Assembly: GCA_029204225.1 (NCBI GenBank)
Contig: CM055095.1
Span: 59,108,865-59,172,864, forward strand
Length of the DNA: 64,000 nucleotides
From: Diphasiastrum complanatum
Taxonomy: Eukaryota; Streptophyta; Lycopodiopsida; Lycopodiales; Lycopodiaceae
Reading direction: 5' to 3'
This document shows, one piece after another, positions 46,760 to 58,300 of the stretch. Position 1 is the stretch's first letter. The number at the start of each line of letters is the position of its first letter. The notes beneath the pieces are model-generated. The model did no database searches. It saw only the letters and a program-made list of their open reading frames with translations, and had not been told where the DNA came from. A program made the position numbers and the translations under genes.

Positions 46760-48480
46760 TTGCTCTAGTTACACAATACATATGGTTTCTTTTTTGTCAC
46801 TCATCAATCCAGATTATATTGTAACAATCGAACGATGCGATTTCCATTTTTTGGCGTAAAACATTGCGAAAGAGGGTGTGATATATCGGGAAGTCCATAT
46901 ATAGATAGCAATACATAAGTGAAAGCATAGCTTGATTTATTGTCAAGGGGTACATGTCTAGGGACTTATTAACCTTGATGACTTAAGGTAGGTCCCTATT
47001 AAAGGTTTTAGTCAAAGGGGGATTCACAAGACTTTGTGCTGGTTAAATACATAGATTTGTTTAAATTCTACTCCTCTCTCCTCCTCAATCATTAGAATCT
47101 CCTTAATTTATGTGCCTACGAGCACATATGAGACGTGCCACTTTCTAGATTGACATAGACCATCTGATTGGCTTTAATGTATCAACTTCTCTTCAATTTC
47201 AATGACATTTTCATGTTTTCTTTGGATTTGTTTTCTATTTAGTATGGTGAATTGACTGTTAATTGTACTTCAATTCACTATTCAATAATGTGGTGCTGAT
47301 AACATGACATGACTGACCTTTTACACTAGAAAAAGCTTGACATAAGTTGATGAGCACTTGTCTTGACCTTGAAGTTTCAGGTTGGATTCCACTTATTCTC
47401 ATGGGTAGGGACATGCAAGATGAAGAGAAAAAAAGCTTGATCTTATCCACTCCAATCTTCATGTAGAAACAAATAAAAACAATGCATTCAGAGAAACTTG
47501 AAGCAGTAGATTTGCAAAGCTGTTGACCTAGCCATAGCAATGAACAAGCTCATTGTTTTAGCAAGGTATTTCAAAGTTAAGTAAATAAGTTTAGTAACTG
47601 CACATAGTAGCAAGTAAGCTATCTCTCTTATTTGTGACATTGCATCAATAAAATATCACAGAACATAGTTTATTCAATACCAAGACATGGTGTTGATTTA
47701 AGCATGAATCACGTCTCAACACGTAAAAAAAACATCATTCTAGTGAGTACTGCTTCAAATCACAATCTCTGCTGCTGAAGATTTGTAGTACTGCATGATT
47801 TTATGGCACCTCGAAGTCAGTTGGTGTCCGTCAGGAACTGCTTAGGTTGCAATGCTAAAAAGGTAATTCAACTTGTGGTTTTTCAGGACTTAGCTGTAAA
47901 TGTACACATAAAAATGCTGCCATTAGAATGCTGCCTTCTGGGTGTTGATCTGCTTACAAAAATCTCGCATTCCAATGCTAAAGAAAGAATTGGTATAAAT
48001 TATCAAGGTGTCTTCATAGAAGTATGCATACTACAATGTTGCTCGAACCGAATTCTGACTGCTGCATTGAAATGGTTAGAAGAGCAGAAAGGTAAATGGA
48101 TGAAGAAAAAATAGCCAGCTAGATTCACATTTCTTAAAAAAAATCTCTCCATTCTGTTGATGTTCGCAGTGAAATACTTGAAAGATACCCTCCTGTTGGT
48201 GGTCAGCAGTGCCTCCCGTACTTGGAAATTCCAAAGCTTATTAGATATGACAGCAATCAAGCCTCTTAATTTTACCCACCTCGTCTACCAGCTCATTCAC
48301 TTTTGCAATAAGAAAAGGTTCTAGAACATTTAACTGTTATGAACCCTTGCTTGACAGCATTCTTCCAGACTAAGCTTATTATAGTACATAGAATCTCCTT
48401 GACTGGTGGGGACTTACTTTTGAGAAATTTTGTTCAATTGGTGCTAAAACTGATTCTTTTCGATTGAAACTTATTAGGAT
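46760..48480. other. Intergenic, no gene recognised
   Basis: This is AT-rich DNA downstream of the acyl-CoA synthetase gene. Its 3'UTR presumably occupies the upper part (below 48,524). The open frame at 47,803-48,114 has no recognisable domain. Confidence 0.45.
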
Positions 48481-48523
48481 AGTTTATGAATGATCCATCC
48501 TTGAAAATTGAGGAGAAGATCTC

Positions 48524-51500
48524 TCACAGTTTGCTTGATATCTTCAATGGAAGACTGCCCATGGATTTTGCCCTTTCCCGAAGAACAAATTTCTGAACTT
48601 TTCCAGTTGCTGTTTTGGGCAATTCGCCAAAAACAACTGACCGTGGAACCATGTAACCAGAAAGGTGTTTTCGGCAAAATGCAATCACACTCTCAGAAGA
48701 TACCAAAGCCTGATTTGTGGCAGAATCCTTAAGTGAAACAAATGCACATGGTGTTTCTCCCCAATAATCATCCGGCCGTGCCACAACTGCAGCCTCCAGT
48801 ATTTGAGGATGTCTGAAAAGAACGGACTCAACTTCAATGCTGCTGATGTTCTCACCACCAGAAATTATAATGTCCTTCGATCTATCCTTTAATTGGATGT
48901 AGGCATCAGGGTGAATTACCCCTAGATCACCTGTATGAAACCATCCTCCTTCAAAAGCTTTTGCAGTTGCTTCTTGATCCTTGAAATATCCTTTCATAAC
49001 AGTATTGCCACGGAGCATAACCTCACCTAGAGTTTGCCCATCTCTAGGCACAGAAAGCATTGTGGAAGGATCTTTCACATCTGCATCACAAAGACCCAAG
49101 TGAACTACACCTTGTCTGCTTTTCAATAGGGCTCTTTCCATGAGAGGAAGCGCATCCCATTCAGTCCTCCAGTCACAAATCAATGCAGGCCCATAGGTTT
49201 CTGTCAAACCATAAGAATGATGAACTATGAATCCAAGCTGCTCCATTTGCGAAAGGATCGAAGGTGGAGGAGGTGCCCCTCCTGTGAATACCTCCACTTT
49301 ATGTGGCAAAGGCTTTCTTTCATGAGGCTGTGAGTTGATGATGATATTCAGCACAACAGGAGCTCCACATAAATGGGTTACTTTGTGCTCAGCTATCGCA
49401 TCAAATGTGGCCTTGGCAGACAAATTTCTCAGGCAGATGTTGGTTCCACCTTGGGCAGCAATCACCCATGTGAAGCACCACCCGTTGCAGTGGAACATAG
49501 GCAAGGTCCAGAGCATCACAGGAGCCAATTTCATGCTTCCCATTGTGATGGAAGCGAGGCAATTCAGATGAGCGCCCCTGTGGGTGTAGATCACCCCTTT
49601 GGGACTAGCTGTCGTGCCAGAGGTATAGTTTAAGGAAATAGGCTGATCCTCTTCAGGCCATTGCACAGAAAAACTGGGATCCCCGCTTTTCAATAGATCC
49701 TCGTATTCTGCCTCCCAAAAGGGTTTATAAGTGAAAACCTCATTTGGTATCGAGTCTTTGCCTTGCTTGTCTTCTATCAGAACCAGAAAGGGTTTGGTGA
49801 AGGTACAGTCTTCGCTCAAAATTTGCACAGCATCGTGCACAACAGGGATAAACTGGGGGTCAAGAAATAAGACCTTTGCCTCGGAATGCTTCAGCAGGAC
49901 TGCTGTAGCATGAGCATCAAGGCGCGTGTTGATTGTATTCAGCACTGCGCCTGCCATTGGCACTCCAAAATGCATCTCATAAAGCGCAGGCACATTTGGA
50001 GCAATAACAGAAACCTGAAACCCAAGAATACATTATTCTCATTGATGATGGTAATCCAGTGGTAAACAAGTACGTCTAGGATGAACGATTGACAGATCAG
50101 TCATAAACCATCAATTTTAGAGTGAAAAACTGACAGATAAAGATAGATCAGCACTTAAACAACTAATTTTAGGATGAAAAATTGATAAATAGATACTGAT
50201 CAGCAGATAAAGAACAATTTCTGAGATTAAAACTGACAGATAAAGATTGATCACAAACGAATAAAGGATGACAAATTGGCAGATAAAGATTGATAAGCAC
50301 ATAAGCACATAATTTGAACAGCTGACAGATAAGGACTGATCACATAAGCAATTGGCTCTAGGATGAAAAGCGGACAGATAAAGATTGATCAGCACACAAA
50401 AAAATAATTCTAGGATAAAAAACTGGCAGATAAAGATTGACAGCACAAAAACAACTAAGGGGCCTGCCCACCTTAAGTTTAGTCAATGCTAACTTGTGCT
50501 AACTGAGACTAGTGGTGCCCCACCTGCAGTTATCATGCACAGGTTAGCAAATGGATTTGGTTTTTGCTAACTTGTGCTAATCTAGCTTTGGATCCTTCTT
50601 AGTTAAACCAGAAACATGCAATTAAGCTAATGAAATCAGTTTCTAACTGTCAATCATGGACTGCAATACCCTCTCCACGTTCACGCACACGTGGCCCTAA
50701 AAGCAACCCTTAATGCCCCTGCTTTTGAAATGGCAGTGCCTTTGCCTGATGCATATCGTAAAAGATGGCAGCGCTTTTCAATGTGCATGTTGCATATCAT
50801 TCTACAGTCCACTATAGCAGCTAACTGAATCATATAATGGGCAACCTAATTGTGCCTGATAACTGTAGGTGGGGCCAGCATCAAACTGTTGTCTGTTACC
50901 ACTAAGATAAATTGCTTTTCCAAACTGGTAGGGTGGCGTCCCAAATTCTAGGATGAAAAGCTTACAGATATAGATTGTTAAGCTCATAAACAACTACTTC
51001 TAGGATGAAAAAATGACAGACAAAGATTGATCATCACATTAACAATTGATTCTAGGACGAAAACCTGACAGTCAAAGATTGATCATCGCATAAACAATTG
51101 ATTCTAGGATGAAAAACTGACAGATAAACATTGCTCATCACATAAAAAGACCGATCAGCACATAAACAACTTATTCTAGGATGAAAAAATGACAGAAAAA
51201 ACGGATATAATTGCTCATAATTAATGCATGCCCCTGCAGATATACATCACGCAGCACTCTGGGTGATGTGATTGGATTGAAAAAGTAAGAGAAGAAACAG
51301 GAAAATGCGGTCCTGTTTTGCGAATTTATAGAAGGGTCTGATTCAGGAAAGGCTTGCCGTGTGGCCGAGCGAGATGCCGCGAGCAGTGAGAGCAGAGGCG
51401 AGGCGCCTGCATCGGTCCAGAGTCTGGGACCAGAGGAAGCGACGATCGCCATAGATCACCGAGGGCTTATCGCCTCGCACCAGCGCAGATCGGAAGAGAA

Positions 51501-51567
51501 AGCTCAAGGGCGTAAGAGGAACATTGTTGGGCGATCCTGCTGTTGCTGTGGCTGCCTGATCCGCCAT
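48524..51567 (-). CDS. Peroxisomal acyl-activating enzyme (AMP-forming acyl-CoA synthetase, AAE1/BZO1-CNL type)
   Basis: Two exons, 51567-51358 (70 codons) and 50014-48524 (496 codons plus stop), give 566 aa, the family's usual length. The protein activates a carboxylic acid to an acyl-AMP and then an acyl-CoA. Visible motifs are 'LNYTSGTTASPKGVIYTHRG' (P-loop/AMP binding), 'WTLPMFHCNGWCFTW', 'HSYGLTETYGPA', 'GWFHTGDLG', 'DRSKDIIISGGENISSIEVE' and 'PKTATGKVQKF' with the catalytic Lys. The C-terminus is SKL, a type 1 peroxisomal signal. Plant relatives act on short-chain fatty acids, benzoate or cinnamate, and the sequence alone does not choose among them. The intron begins GC (ACG|GCAAGC) and ends TTTCAG; no GT donor keeps the conserved GHT-VSVIAPN junction. 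The start ATG gives a family-like N-terminus ('PLTPLSFL'). Confidence 0.93.
50060..51200. repeat. Roughly 50-bp minisatellite in the acyl-CoA synthetase intron, split in two
   Basis: Units with the core 'ctaggatgaaaaactgacag' plus 'ataaagattgatcagcaca' recur about eight times at 50,060-50,456 and about five times at 50,943-51,200. A unique, MITE-like 480-bp segment separates the two blocks. Confidence 0.88.
50459..50942. mobile_element. Possible MITE interrupting the minisatellite
   Basis: The insert starts GGGGCCTGCCCACC and its other end reads, inverted, GGGACGCCACCCTACC, so the ends are imperfect inverted repeats. It contains two copies of 'gctaacttgtgctaa'. Its clean placement inside a tandem array supports insertion. 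A target duplication is not clear (TAA on the left, AAA on the right). Confidence 0.45.
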
Positions 51568-51660
51568 CGCCAGCCAACCACAAAGTGCTCACCAAAAAAC
51601 ACAAGAAAGAGCAAAATGTTAGTGCCAAAACCGACTACCAAAACTAATAAATGAAATCCT

Positions 51661-52120
51661 TATTAGGGCTAGGGTTGAAGCCCACCCTCCTCCAACGTAG
51701 CAGCATATTTTGATCCATCAATCTACTCTCACAATGACACTACCAATGTACTCATACTAACAATAGCATTGTACATGGTTTCACTCTATAATGTTACAAT
51801 GACACTAGCATGTACACTCTAGTTGTGCTAGCATACTAACAATAGCATTGTACGCTGTCTCACTCTCTAATGTTACAATGACACTAGCACTCCGGTCATG
51901 CTAGCATCTACACCAACATTGTCGACATGCTAGCACTCTACTCATACTTGACACTAGTACTAGCACTCACATTGGGAGCATATTTTGAACCATCACTAGC
52001 ACTCACATTGGGAGCATAATTTGAACCATCACTATAGTGACAATGACACTAAGAGCATATTTTGAATCATCGCTATAGTGACACTAACACGGGGAGCATG
52101 TTATGAACCATCACTATAAC
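51661..52120 (+). repeat. Short interspersed direct repeats
   Basis: 'ataatgttacaatgacacta' / 'ctaatgttacaatgacacta' (about 51,790 and 51,872) and 'gggagcata-tttgaaccatca' (three or four times between 51,980 and 52,110) recur in a low-complexity stretch upstream of the acyl-CoA synthetase gene. Confidence 0.7.
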
Positions 52121-52399
52121 TATGGTGACAGTGTGGGCTCTCAAAGATCTAAGGGTCAGTGAGATATGATACCATCCTCAAGATATGGTGGTATCACCCA
52201 CCCTAAGACTTGAGTGTCAAACGGTTGTTGCAAGTCAATCATGTTATGGTGGGAATTCACTCACTCATCCTATCCAACTATGGACTAACAACCATCACTC
52301 TAGTGCCTACCCTAAATTGGATAAGATTCTCACCTAAGGCCATGGAGACTTTGGTTACAAACCCTAGCATGTGTGGTATGTGCGAGGGATAAAGACATC

Positions 52400-52735
52400 T
52401 TAGGTATGGTGGTTTCAAACTAGTAGTGAAGTCCATGGAGACATTAGTTACCATCCCAACATGGTATGCGTGTGGAATAGGGACATATTATGATCATGGT
52501 TTCAAACTAGTGGTTAAATCAAATTGCCTCCTGTGGGGATATGGGCATCTTTTGTGACGACTTCAAATTAGTGGTTAAGTCAAATTGCCTCATGTTACGC
52601 CTGTGGGATAGGGCCATCTCTCATGGTTTCAAACTGGTGGTTAAGTCAAATTGCTTCATGTTACGTGTGTGGGATGGGGACATTCTTTGATGGGTTTCAA
52701 ACTAGTGGTTAAGTGAGACTGCGTTGACAGGACCA
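52400..52735 (+). repeat. About 65-85-bp tandem repeats
   Basis: Five imperfect units headed by 'tttcaaactagtggttaag' or a variant (about 52,412, 52,500, 52,563, 52,628 and 52,696) each contain 'tcaaattgc-tcatgttacg' or 'tgtgggatagggacat' variants. No coding was recognised. Confidence 0.8.
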
Positions 52736-54107
52736 TTGGATACTTTCTCTTTGGCCATTTTTTAACCTTGAGATGAAAAGACCATACCCACCACTCTTAC
52801 AAAGTGGTCCCACACATGTAAATGGATATTGCAATTGGATTGCATCATTTGGTTTCTTGCAACCTAATTGGTCCATTTTCCTTGACTCTTTCCTTGACAA
52901 GTCAACTTTTTGGGCAATGTCCCTAGGTATAAAAAACCACCTTCAATCACATTGACATTGTCTTGCCCACAAAGCTTTGACAATGAAAAACTCGATATAT
53001 ATGTGCTCATAAGACTAGTTATGCAAATGGTGATATCTGGACATAACTACGAGATTTTCTATGATGTTTTGATGATAGTATTTGCCTGAATGCAACAATA
53101 ACTTAAATGCTCTACTATTTTCTAAATATGTATATTTTCAAACTATGAACTGTTGAATAAATGACTCTATGATACCTTGATACAAGCACTGGCTGGTAGC
53201 AATGAATCGTGTGTGATTGATGTTAACACTGTTACAATATCACGATATTTTTTAAAGAGGTTGCACTACCATTAATCGATTACTTTCGGTGTGGAATTGG
53301 TAGTACGTAAGCAAGGGTTTGCTTGAACCAGTGGAAAATGGGTAGCTCACAAGAAATTACTTTTATAAAGCTACAATAGAAGGTAGTCTCACCCAACACT
53401 ACAATACAGTTCATGAGTTACGTAAAAAAAAATTTTGAGGTGATAATCCTTAAAAGTGCTTACAGTGCTTGCTTTGAATCTTAAAAGGATTGATTTTTTT
53501 CGTTTCAAGGTTAATTTTTTTTTTACAAAGAAAGCATAAGAGCAACCTTTGTGAGTAAACTATGGATGTATGCAGAGATCCGCCCTAGTACCTTGCACTT
53601 GGCCAAAGTCATATCTCTTTTCAATTGTGTATTGCAAGATAGCCTCTTACGTGTATATTTGTTTTTTATGTGAACTTAATACATTCTTTTTGCTCTTATA
53701 TTGATCAGTATGGCATCGCCTGAGTAGCAGGAGTGGCAAGGGCTGATTGATGTTAGCTAGATAATGGGGGTGCAAGCAAATCCTTGGTGGAGCACGTTCC
53801 TTGTATGGAATCAAGACTGTAGAAGCAATCGATCTGCAATGGAGGTTGTGATAGCCACGAAGCAAATTTTTTGTTGTAGTGGATGCGTGGTAGGTTGCCA
53901 AGAGAAACCCTTGTTAGGATTTGGAAGGAGGAGAGCCCTTAACTTGCATGCATGAAGTTTTTTTTACTTAACTTATTTCTTTTCTCTTTTTCCCCAAAAG
54001 TGAACTGAATGCATGCTGATGGGGCCCTGACCCTTTTGGTGATAGCATGTCTATCAGTGAGTGTCACTAAGTGCTACATGTACGTAGCCCTTGTGATTGC
54101 ATTGATG
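52736..54107. other. No gene recognised; inverse copy of the 43.9-kb repeat
   Basis: About 53,530-53,655 matches, in inverse orientation, the repeat at 43,850-44,075. Open frames at 52,709-52,955 and 53,647-53,955 show no domain. Confidence 0.45.
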
Positions 54108-54617
54108 TCATAGTTTTTTTTGCAAAGGGTTTTGGTACATTTTGACGAATGCATGGCTATTTACAATGGTATTGTGCTCTCCTTCCTTAATGCTCTCATC
54201 TATGCAAGCTAACTCATCATTCAATGCTTTCATTCTCAAAACAAAAGTACTTGGACTTTCTTCATTCTTTTGCAAAAAAGAAAAGATTTGCCTTATTAGA
54301 GTCAACACTCTAGAAGTAGACTTGGATTCATAAAGCTTCTTCAATGAATTCCAAACTTCCAAAGATGATGTGCACTTACCAACTTCCTTGAGAAATTCAT
54401 TGGTAACATTCATCTTTATTATGTGTAGAGCCTTCTTGGCCCTCTTGTCATACCTCAACTGATCTTGTTGTGTTGCTGGTCTCTCCTCCAAACCTACAAC
54501 AATACCCAAAACATCATTCATCTCAAGAAGTGACTCCATCCTCACTTTCCACAGTGAATAGTTACTTGAGGTAAGCCTATAATTGGCTTCCAGCATGACT
54601 CCAATTGATGTTGCCAT
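54108..54617 (-). pseudogene. Ty1/copia gag (UBN2-type), truncated
   Basis: The open frame starts 'MATSIGVMLEANYRLTSSNY' and continues 'SLWKVRMESLLEMNDV', 'AKKALHIIKMNVTNEFL', 'SSLEVWNSLKKLYESKS' and 'NDELACIDESI'. This is the copia gag pattern, including the SN-Y-W--+M-S-L block and the A--W--L---Y block. It stops after 169 codons, far short of a full gag-pol, and the sequence beyond shows no pol. Its leader, PBS and 5' LTR lie on the other side of the nested LTR element, at 59,523-60,418. Confidence 0.85.
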
Positions 54618-54827
54618 GTAGCAATGACCTGATCTTCTCTTTCAACCTGCTTCAATGCACAAAGCACTCCTTTGAACAACAACAAATGCTTTCAAAAGAA
54701 ATCACCAAGATTTGAAACTATCTCACAAATTCTCTTCTAGCACTTATCCAAGCAAATCAGCACATAGAATCATGGAATCTTGATCAACCTATGATCTATC
54801 CTCAATCTAATGACTTTTGCCACTTCC

Positions 54828-56035
54828 TCTTGTAAAGCTATCTTCATAAGCTTTATTTCCGGCGCCACTGGCACCAGCATTGTCCCCGACGCCAGCAGTG
54901 CCCCTGCTGCTCCCGGCGCCATTGTGACCAGAATCCAGCCGGCGCCAAGTTTCTATGGCTGAAAAGCTTTGATCGGTTCTAGCGAAGTCCAGAGAGCTCA
55001 GATCGATGTGCAATCACCTCACACGATCTAGGCATGATTAAAGGAAGCCTGGGGATCAATAAAATCTAGAGAGAGAAAATGACTTTCTAGAAAGAGAAAA
55101 TCCTAGAGAGAGAAAAAAACGTGCTTTACCAGCCTGGGTAGAGTGCTTGGTACGAGGGGGGGTGCCGAATCCCACCAATACTATAGGGGAGTGCGGGTTG
55201 CGACTCAGGGCGAGCTCCAACCAAGTCTCAGCCTCCCTTGTTGGAATGTTGTCATGGCTCTCACCTTGGCATGCTAGCGCCCCGGAGACTAGGGTCGGTC
55301 ACACACTTGAAATGTAACCTTCTCAGATTTATCAATAAAGTGGGATTTTCCTCAAACTGACTCTAATTACCTTCTGGGTTTCAGTGTTCGGTAAAAGCGC
55401 CAGTTGTAAGGCCGCTTCAAAATTTTTAAGTTGGCACATAGCTGAGGGTCGTATCCCGGGACGCCAGCGGTATGTCGTTGAAACCATTCGGTCCGTGGCG
55501 CCAGCGGTATGCTGTCGGGACCATTTGGTCCAGGAACTGGTTGTCTCCATATCTGTCGCGGCTTGTGGTTCTCAGTGTTCCTTGCATGAACGTGAATGGG
55601 TTAAGCTCTTGGGGAACGGGCTCTAACCTGTTGGCTAAGTTGGATGGCTTGCTTGGGTGGAAGTTACCTGTTTATGGCTGGTGGCGCCAGGTGGGCTTCC
55701 AGCGCTCGTGACGAAGCTTTCAGTTGGTTAAGTCTGATGTAAGTCAGACCGCTTGCTTGAAATGGATGTTATTTGTTTGTAACGAAGCTTCGAGTTGGTT
55801 AAGTTTGATGTATGTCGGGCGGCTTGCTTGGAGGGAAGTCACCCACATCGCGACCCCCGATCTGGCATGGCGCCAGGTTGGATCTCAATGTTGGTTTTCG
55901 GAACTTCAAGTTGGTTAAGTCTGATCGTAGTTGGCGAGTTGGCTGCTTGTATGTCAAGTGGGTTTGGATGGCAAGAGTTGAAGGCTGGGAAGCTAAGTCG
56001 TGGTTCCCAGCTCCCTTTGGGATGCCTGCGCTACA
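54828..56035 (+). repeat. 5' LTR of the nested non-autonomous element
   Basis: The first 120 bases are GC-rich with several GGCGCC palindromes. AATAAA occurs in 'atcaataaaatctag' (about 55,057) and 'atcaataaagtggg' (about 55,332). The second base is C where the 3' LTR has the canonical G. Open frames within it are unlikely to be genes, since the same frames decay in the other LTR. Confidence 0.93.
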
Positions 56036-56037
56036 TG

Positions 56038-56050
56038 TGGTATCAGAGCC
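56038..56050 (+). other. Primer-binding site (initiator-Met tRNA)
   Basis: TGGTATCAGAGCC begins two bases after the 5' LTR end. Confidence 0.85.
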
Positions 56051-57351
56051 GACTGGCCGGTCAGCTATGCAGATCTCACGGAAATGGCCACGGTTTGGAG
56101 TTCATCAAGACAATGTTGTGCAAGGTGTTGCCCACAGTGTAAGCACAAGTGCGTCCATGGTCGGGGTGGTCGGCAGAATGGGGGACTTGATGAGTCAAGG
56201 TGCTGCCCTTGAGATGTAAGCACAGTCAGTTCTCGCGGTTCGGGCCTGGCGCTGTCTGCACGTAGGACAGATGAGACAGTGTGCTGCCATTAGGTTGGTG
56301 TAAGCACGGTCTGTGCCTTGTGGGGTGCGGGGCGACATATTCGAACTGTACGGGTTAACCATTGATACAGAGATGATGCTCGAATTCGGGTGTAAAACAC
56401 GGGTGGTTAGCTGCCGGTGCGGGATAACTGCCGATCGTTTAGCTATAAGGGCTATCGACCAAAAAGTGGTGGGGCGTGACTGAGGCAATGTGCTGCTTAA
56501 TGGTGAAAGTATGGATAGTTGGAGGAGTGTCCCATGTGGGCTGATTCTGTGATTGATTTGTATGGGCGCGGCCAGACAAAGGTCCGTTGGCAGGACCATC
56601 TCAAAGGGGGACCTTGTCTTTGTTACCTGTTAGTAAACATGCCTGAGTGTCTTACTTGTATGTATTTGTGGTGAGTCTTAGTACTCGTGCTTTGTCTGGT
56701 TTGCATAATTGCTTGTGATACAAGGAGCTGATGGCTCGAGAAGGAACTTTTCTTGTGAAGGATGATACCATCAAACAAAGAGGACTACAGAATCTGTGGG
56801 GCGGATTTGCAGTTCAAGTACTCGCATGTGAATGGCAACGAAACGACTCAATGTTTGCGAAGGATGGATGGCTAGCCTGTTTCTTGGGTTAGTTTCATTT
56901 GCGACAACGCCCACCGGACGCAAGCAGGAAGTCAAAAGTTGGAAAGGGCAATTTCAGGGGAGATCTTCTATGGAGCAGTTGGTCTTCATTTTGGGACAGC
57001 CACCTTCGGAACTGAAACTCACTGAGCATGGGTGATATCCAGTATCAGTTGGGTTTTTCCTCAAAGGGGAAAGACTAGGATCCTCTTCAGAGATTGGCAA
57101 CAAGTTGGATCGAGCCATAATCCTAACAGATGGGAAGCAAAGTGTTGGAAAGGCTTTGTCCGATCAGCTGATTTTATAAGTGGAGGGGAACTATCACACA
57201 CACCTCTCTCTTGGGGCAAATTTTGAATGAAAGTTGATCAAAACGGGAGGAAATTCAAGGTGACCTAGCCATACTCACACGAGGAGACTGACGAACTTTG
57301 GACCTAATAAGTTGACAACAATAATGAGGAAACATATGAGTACGCTGGCTT

Positions 57352-57725
57352 GTGTTACGTGTAAGGCAGCTGATCAATGAAGGAACTGTGAAAGTTGAGT
57401 CTTGCATGAGAGACTTGGTATTTCGAACGGACGCTAAGGGACAGTTCGCGTTGAGATCGAACTAGTGCAAACTCTCGGTGCATGTGTCAAATTCAAAGAG
57501 AACTACTTGAAGCCAAGCTCGATGTACACTTCTTGTTTTGACTGTGAGGTAACTGACCAGTGATGGAATTGTGAAAGTCAAGTTTTGCACGACGGACATG
57601 GTGCTTCAAACAAACGCGAAGAGATAGTTCCTATGCGGATCAAACTGGTGCAATCCTTTGGCTTTCCATGAGGTCAATGGTTACATTTGGGCTGATTCAA
57701 AGAGCTACTTCAAGCTAAGTGAGAG
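57352..57725 (+). repeat. Diverged internal duplication inside the non-autonomous element
   Basis: Two adjacent related segments (about 57,352-57,510 and 57,533-57,725) share 'ctgtgaaagt-gagt-ttgca' and 'agctacttcaagc-aag' type blocks. Translations are similar ('GTVKVESCMRDLVFRTDAK' and 'GIVKVKFCTTDMVLQTNAK'), so the segment may be relic coding sequence. No family was recognised. Confidence 0.5.
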
Positions 57726-58286
57726 GTGCATTGTGGAGTACTCAATCTTTGCCTACCTTAAAGAGCCAAGATGGAAAAGTATCACGATCAGGCTGGGACA
57801 AGGAGAAAAACCAAGGTGCAGAAGCAACAAGGCACGGAGTGGACCATAAAGTGGGCAATCAAACGATAAATCCTTTGGCTCAGGGAGCCTTGATACCTGT
57901 GCGGAACTGATCAAATCTGGAGCTCAGGGAGCTCAACACAAAGTGCATCAAGGACAAATCAGAAGCTCAAAGGAGTTCAAAGTCGAAAGTCAGAAGCGAC
58001 AGGGGCGAACATTTCAAAGAAAGGCCTATGTCACCAGTTAATAAGGTTCTGGGGTTTTACAAAAGCGATATCAAATCTACGCTTTCCCAGACAAAGAGAT
58101 ATTTTCAAGTTATGTAATTTCTCAGTACAAAGAGCTAAGCCTCCGACTTGTGGTGTGCCAGCTTCAATGTTAATAAAAAGTGGCCAGTAAATTGAGTACT
58201 GTGCCAAGTAGCTTAAATGTATAGTTATTTTGATTGGGAGACACCTTTACTTTAATCTGACATCTGATGAGGACATCAGATTTTAT

Positions 58287-58300
58287 AAAGGTGGGGTGGA
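58287..58300 (+). other. Polypurine tract of the nested element
   Basis: AAAGGTGGGGTGGA lies directly before the TGTTGTAAAGC start of the 3' LTR. Confidence 0.75.

Noticed and set aside
47803-48114. 103-codon plus-strand frame
   Set aside because: No recognisable domain, no supporting splice or promoter context; lies in the probable 3' flank of the minus-strand gene.
49335-49633. Plus-strand frames opposite the acyl-CoA synthetase
   Set aside because: Shadows of the strongly conserved minus-strand enzyme.
55384-56219. Several 70-135-codon frames in the LTR of the nested element, repeated at 58,855-59,569
   Set aside because: They lie within LTRs, show no domain, and their ends and frames differ between the two LTR copies.
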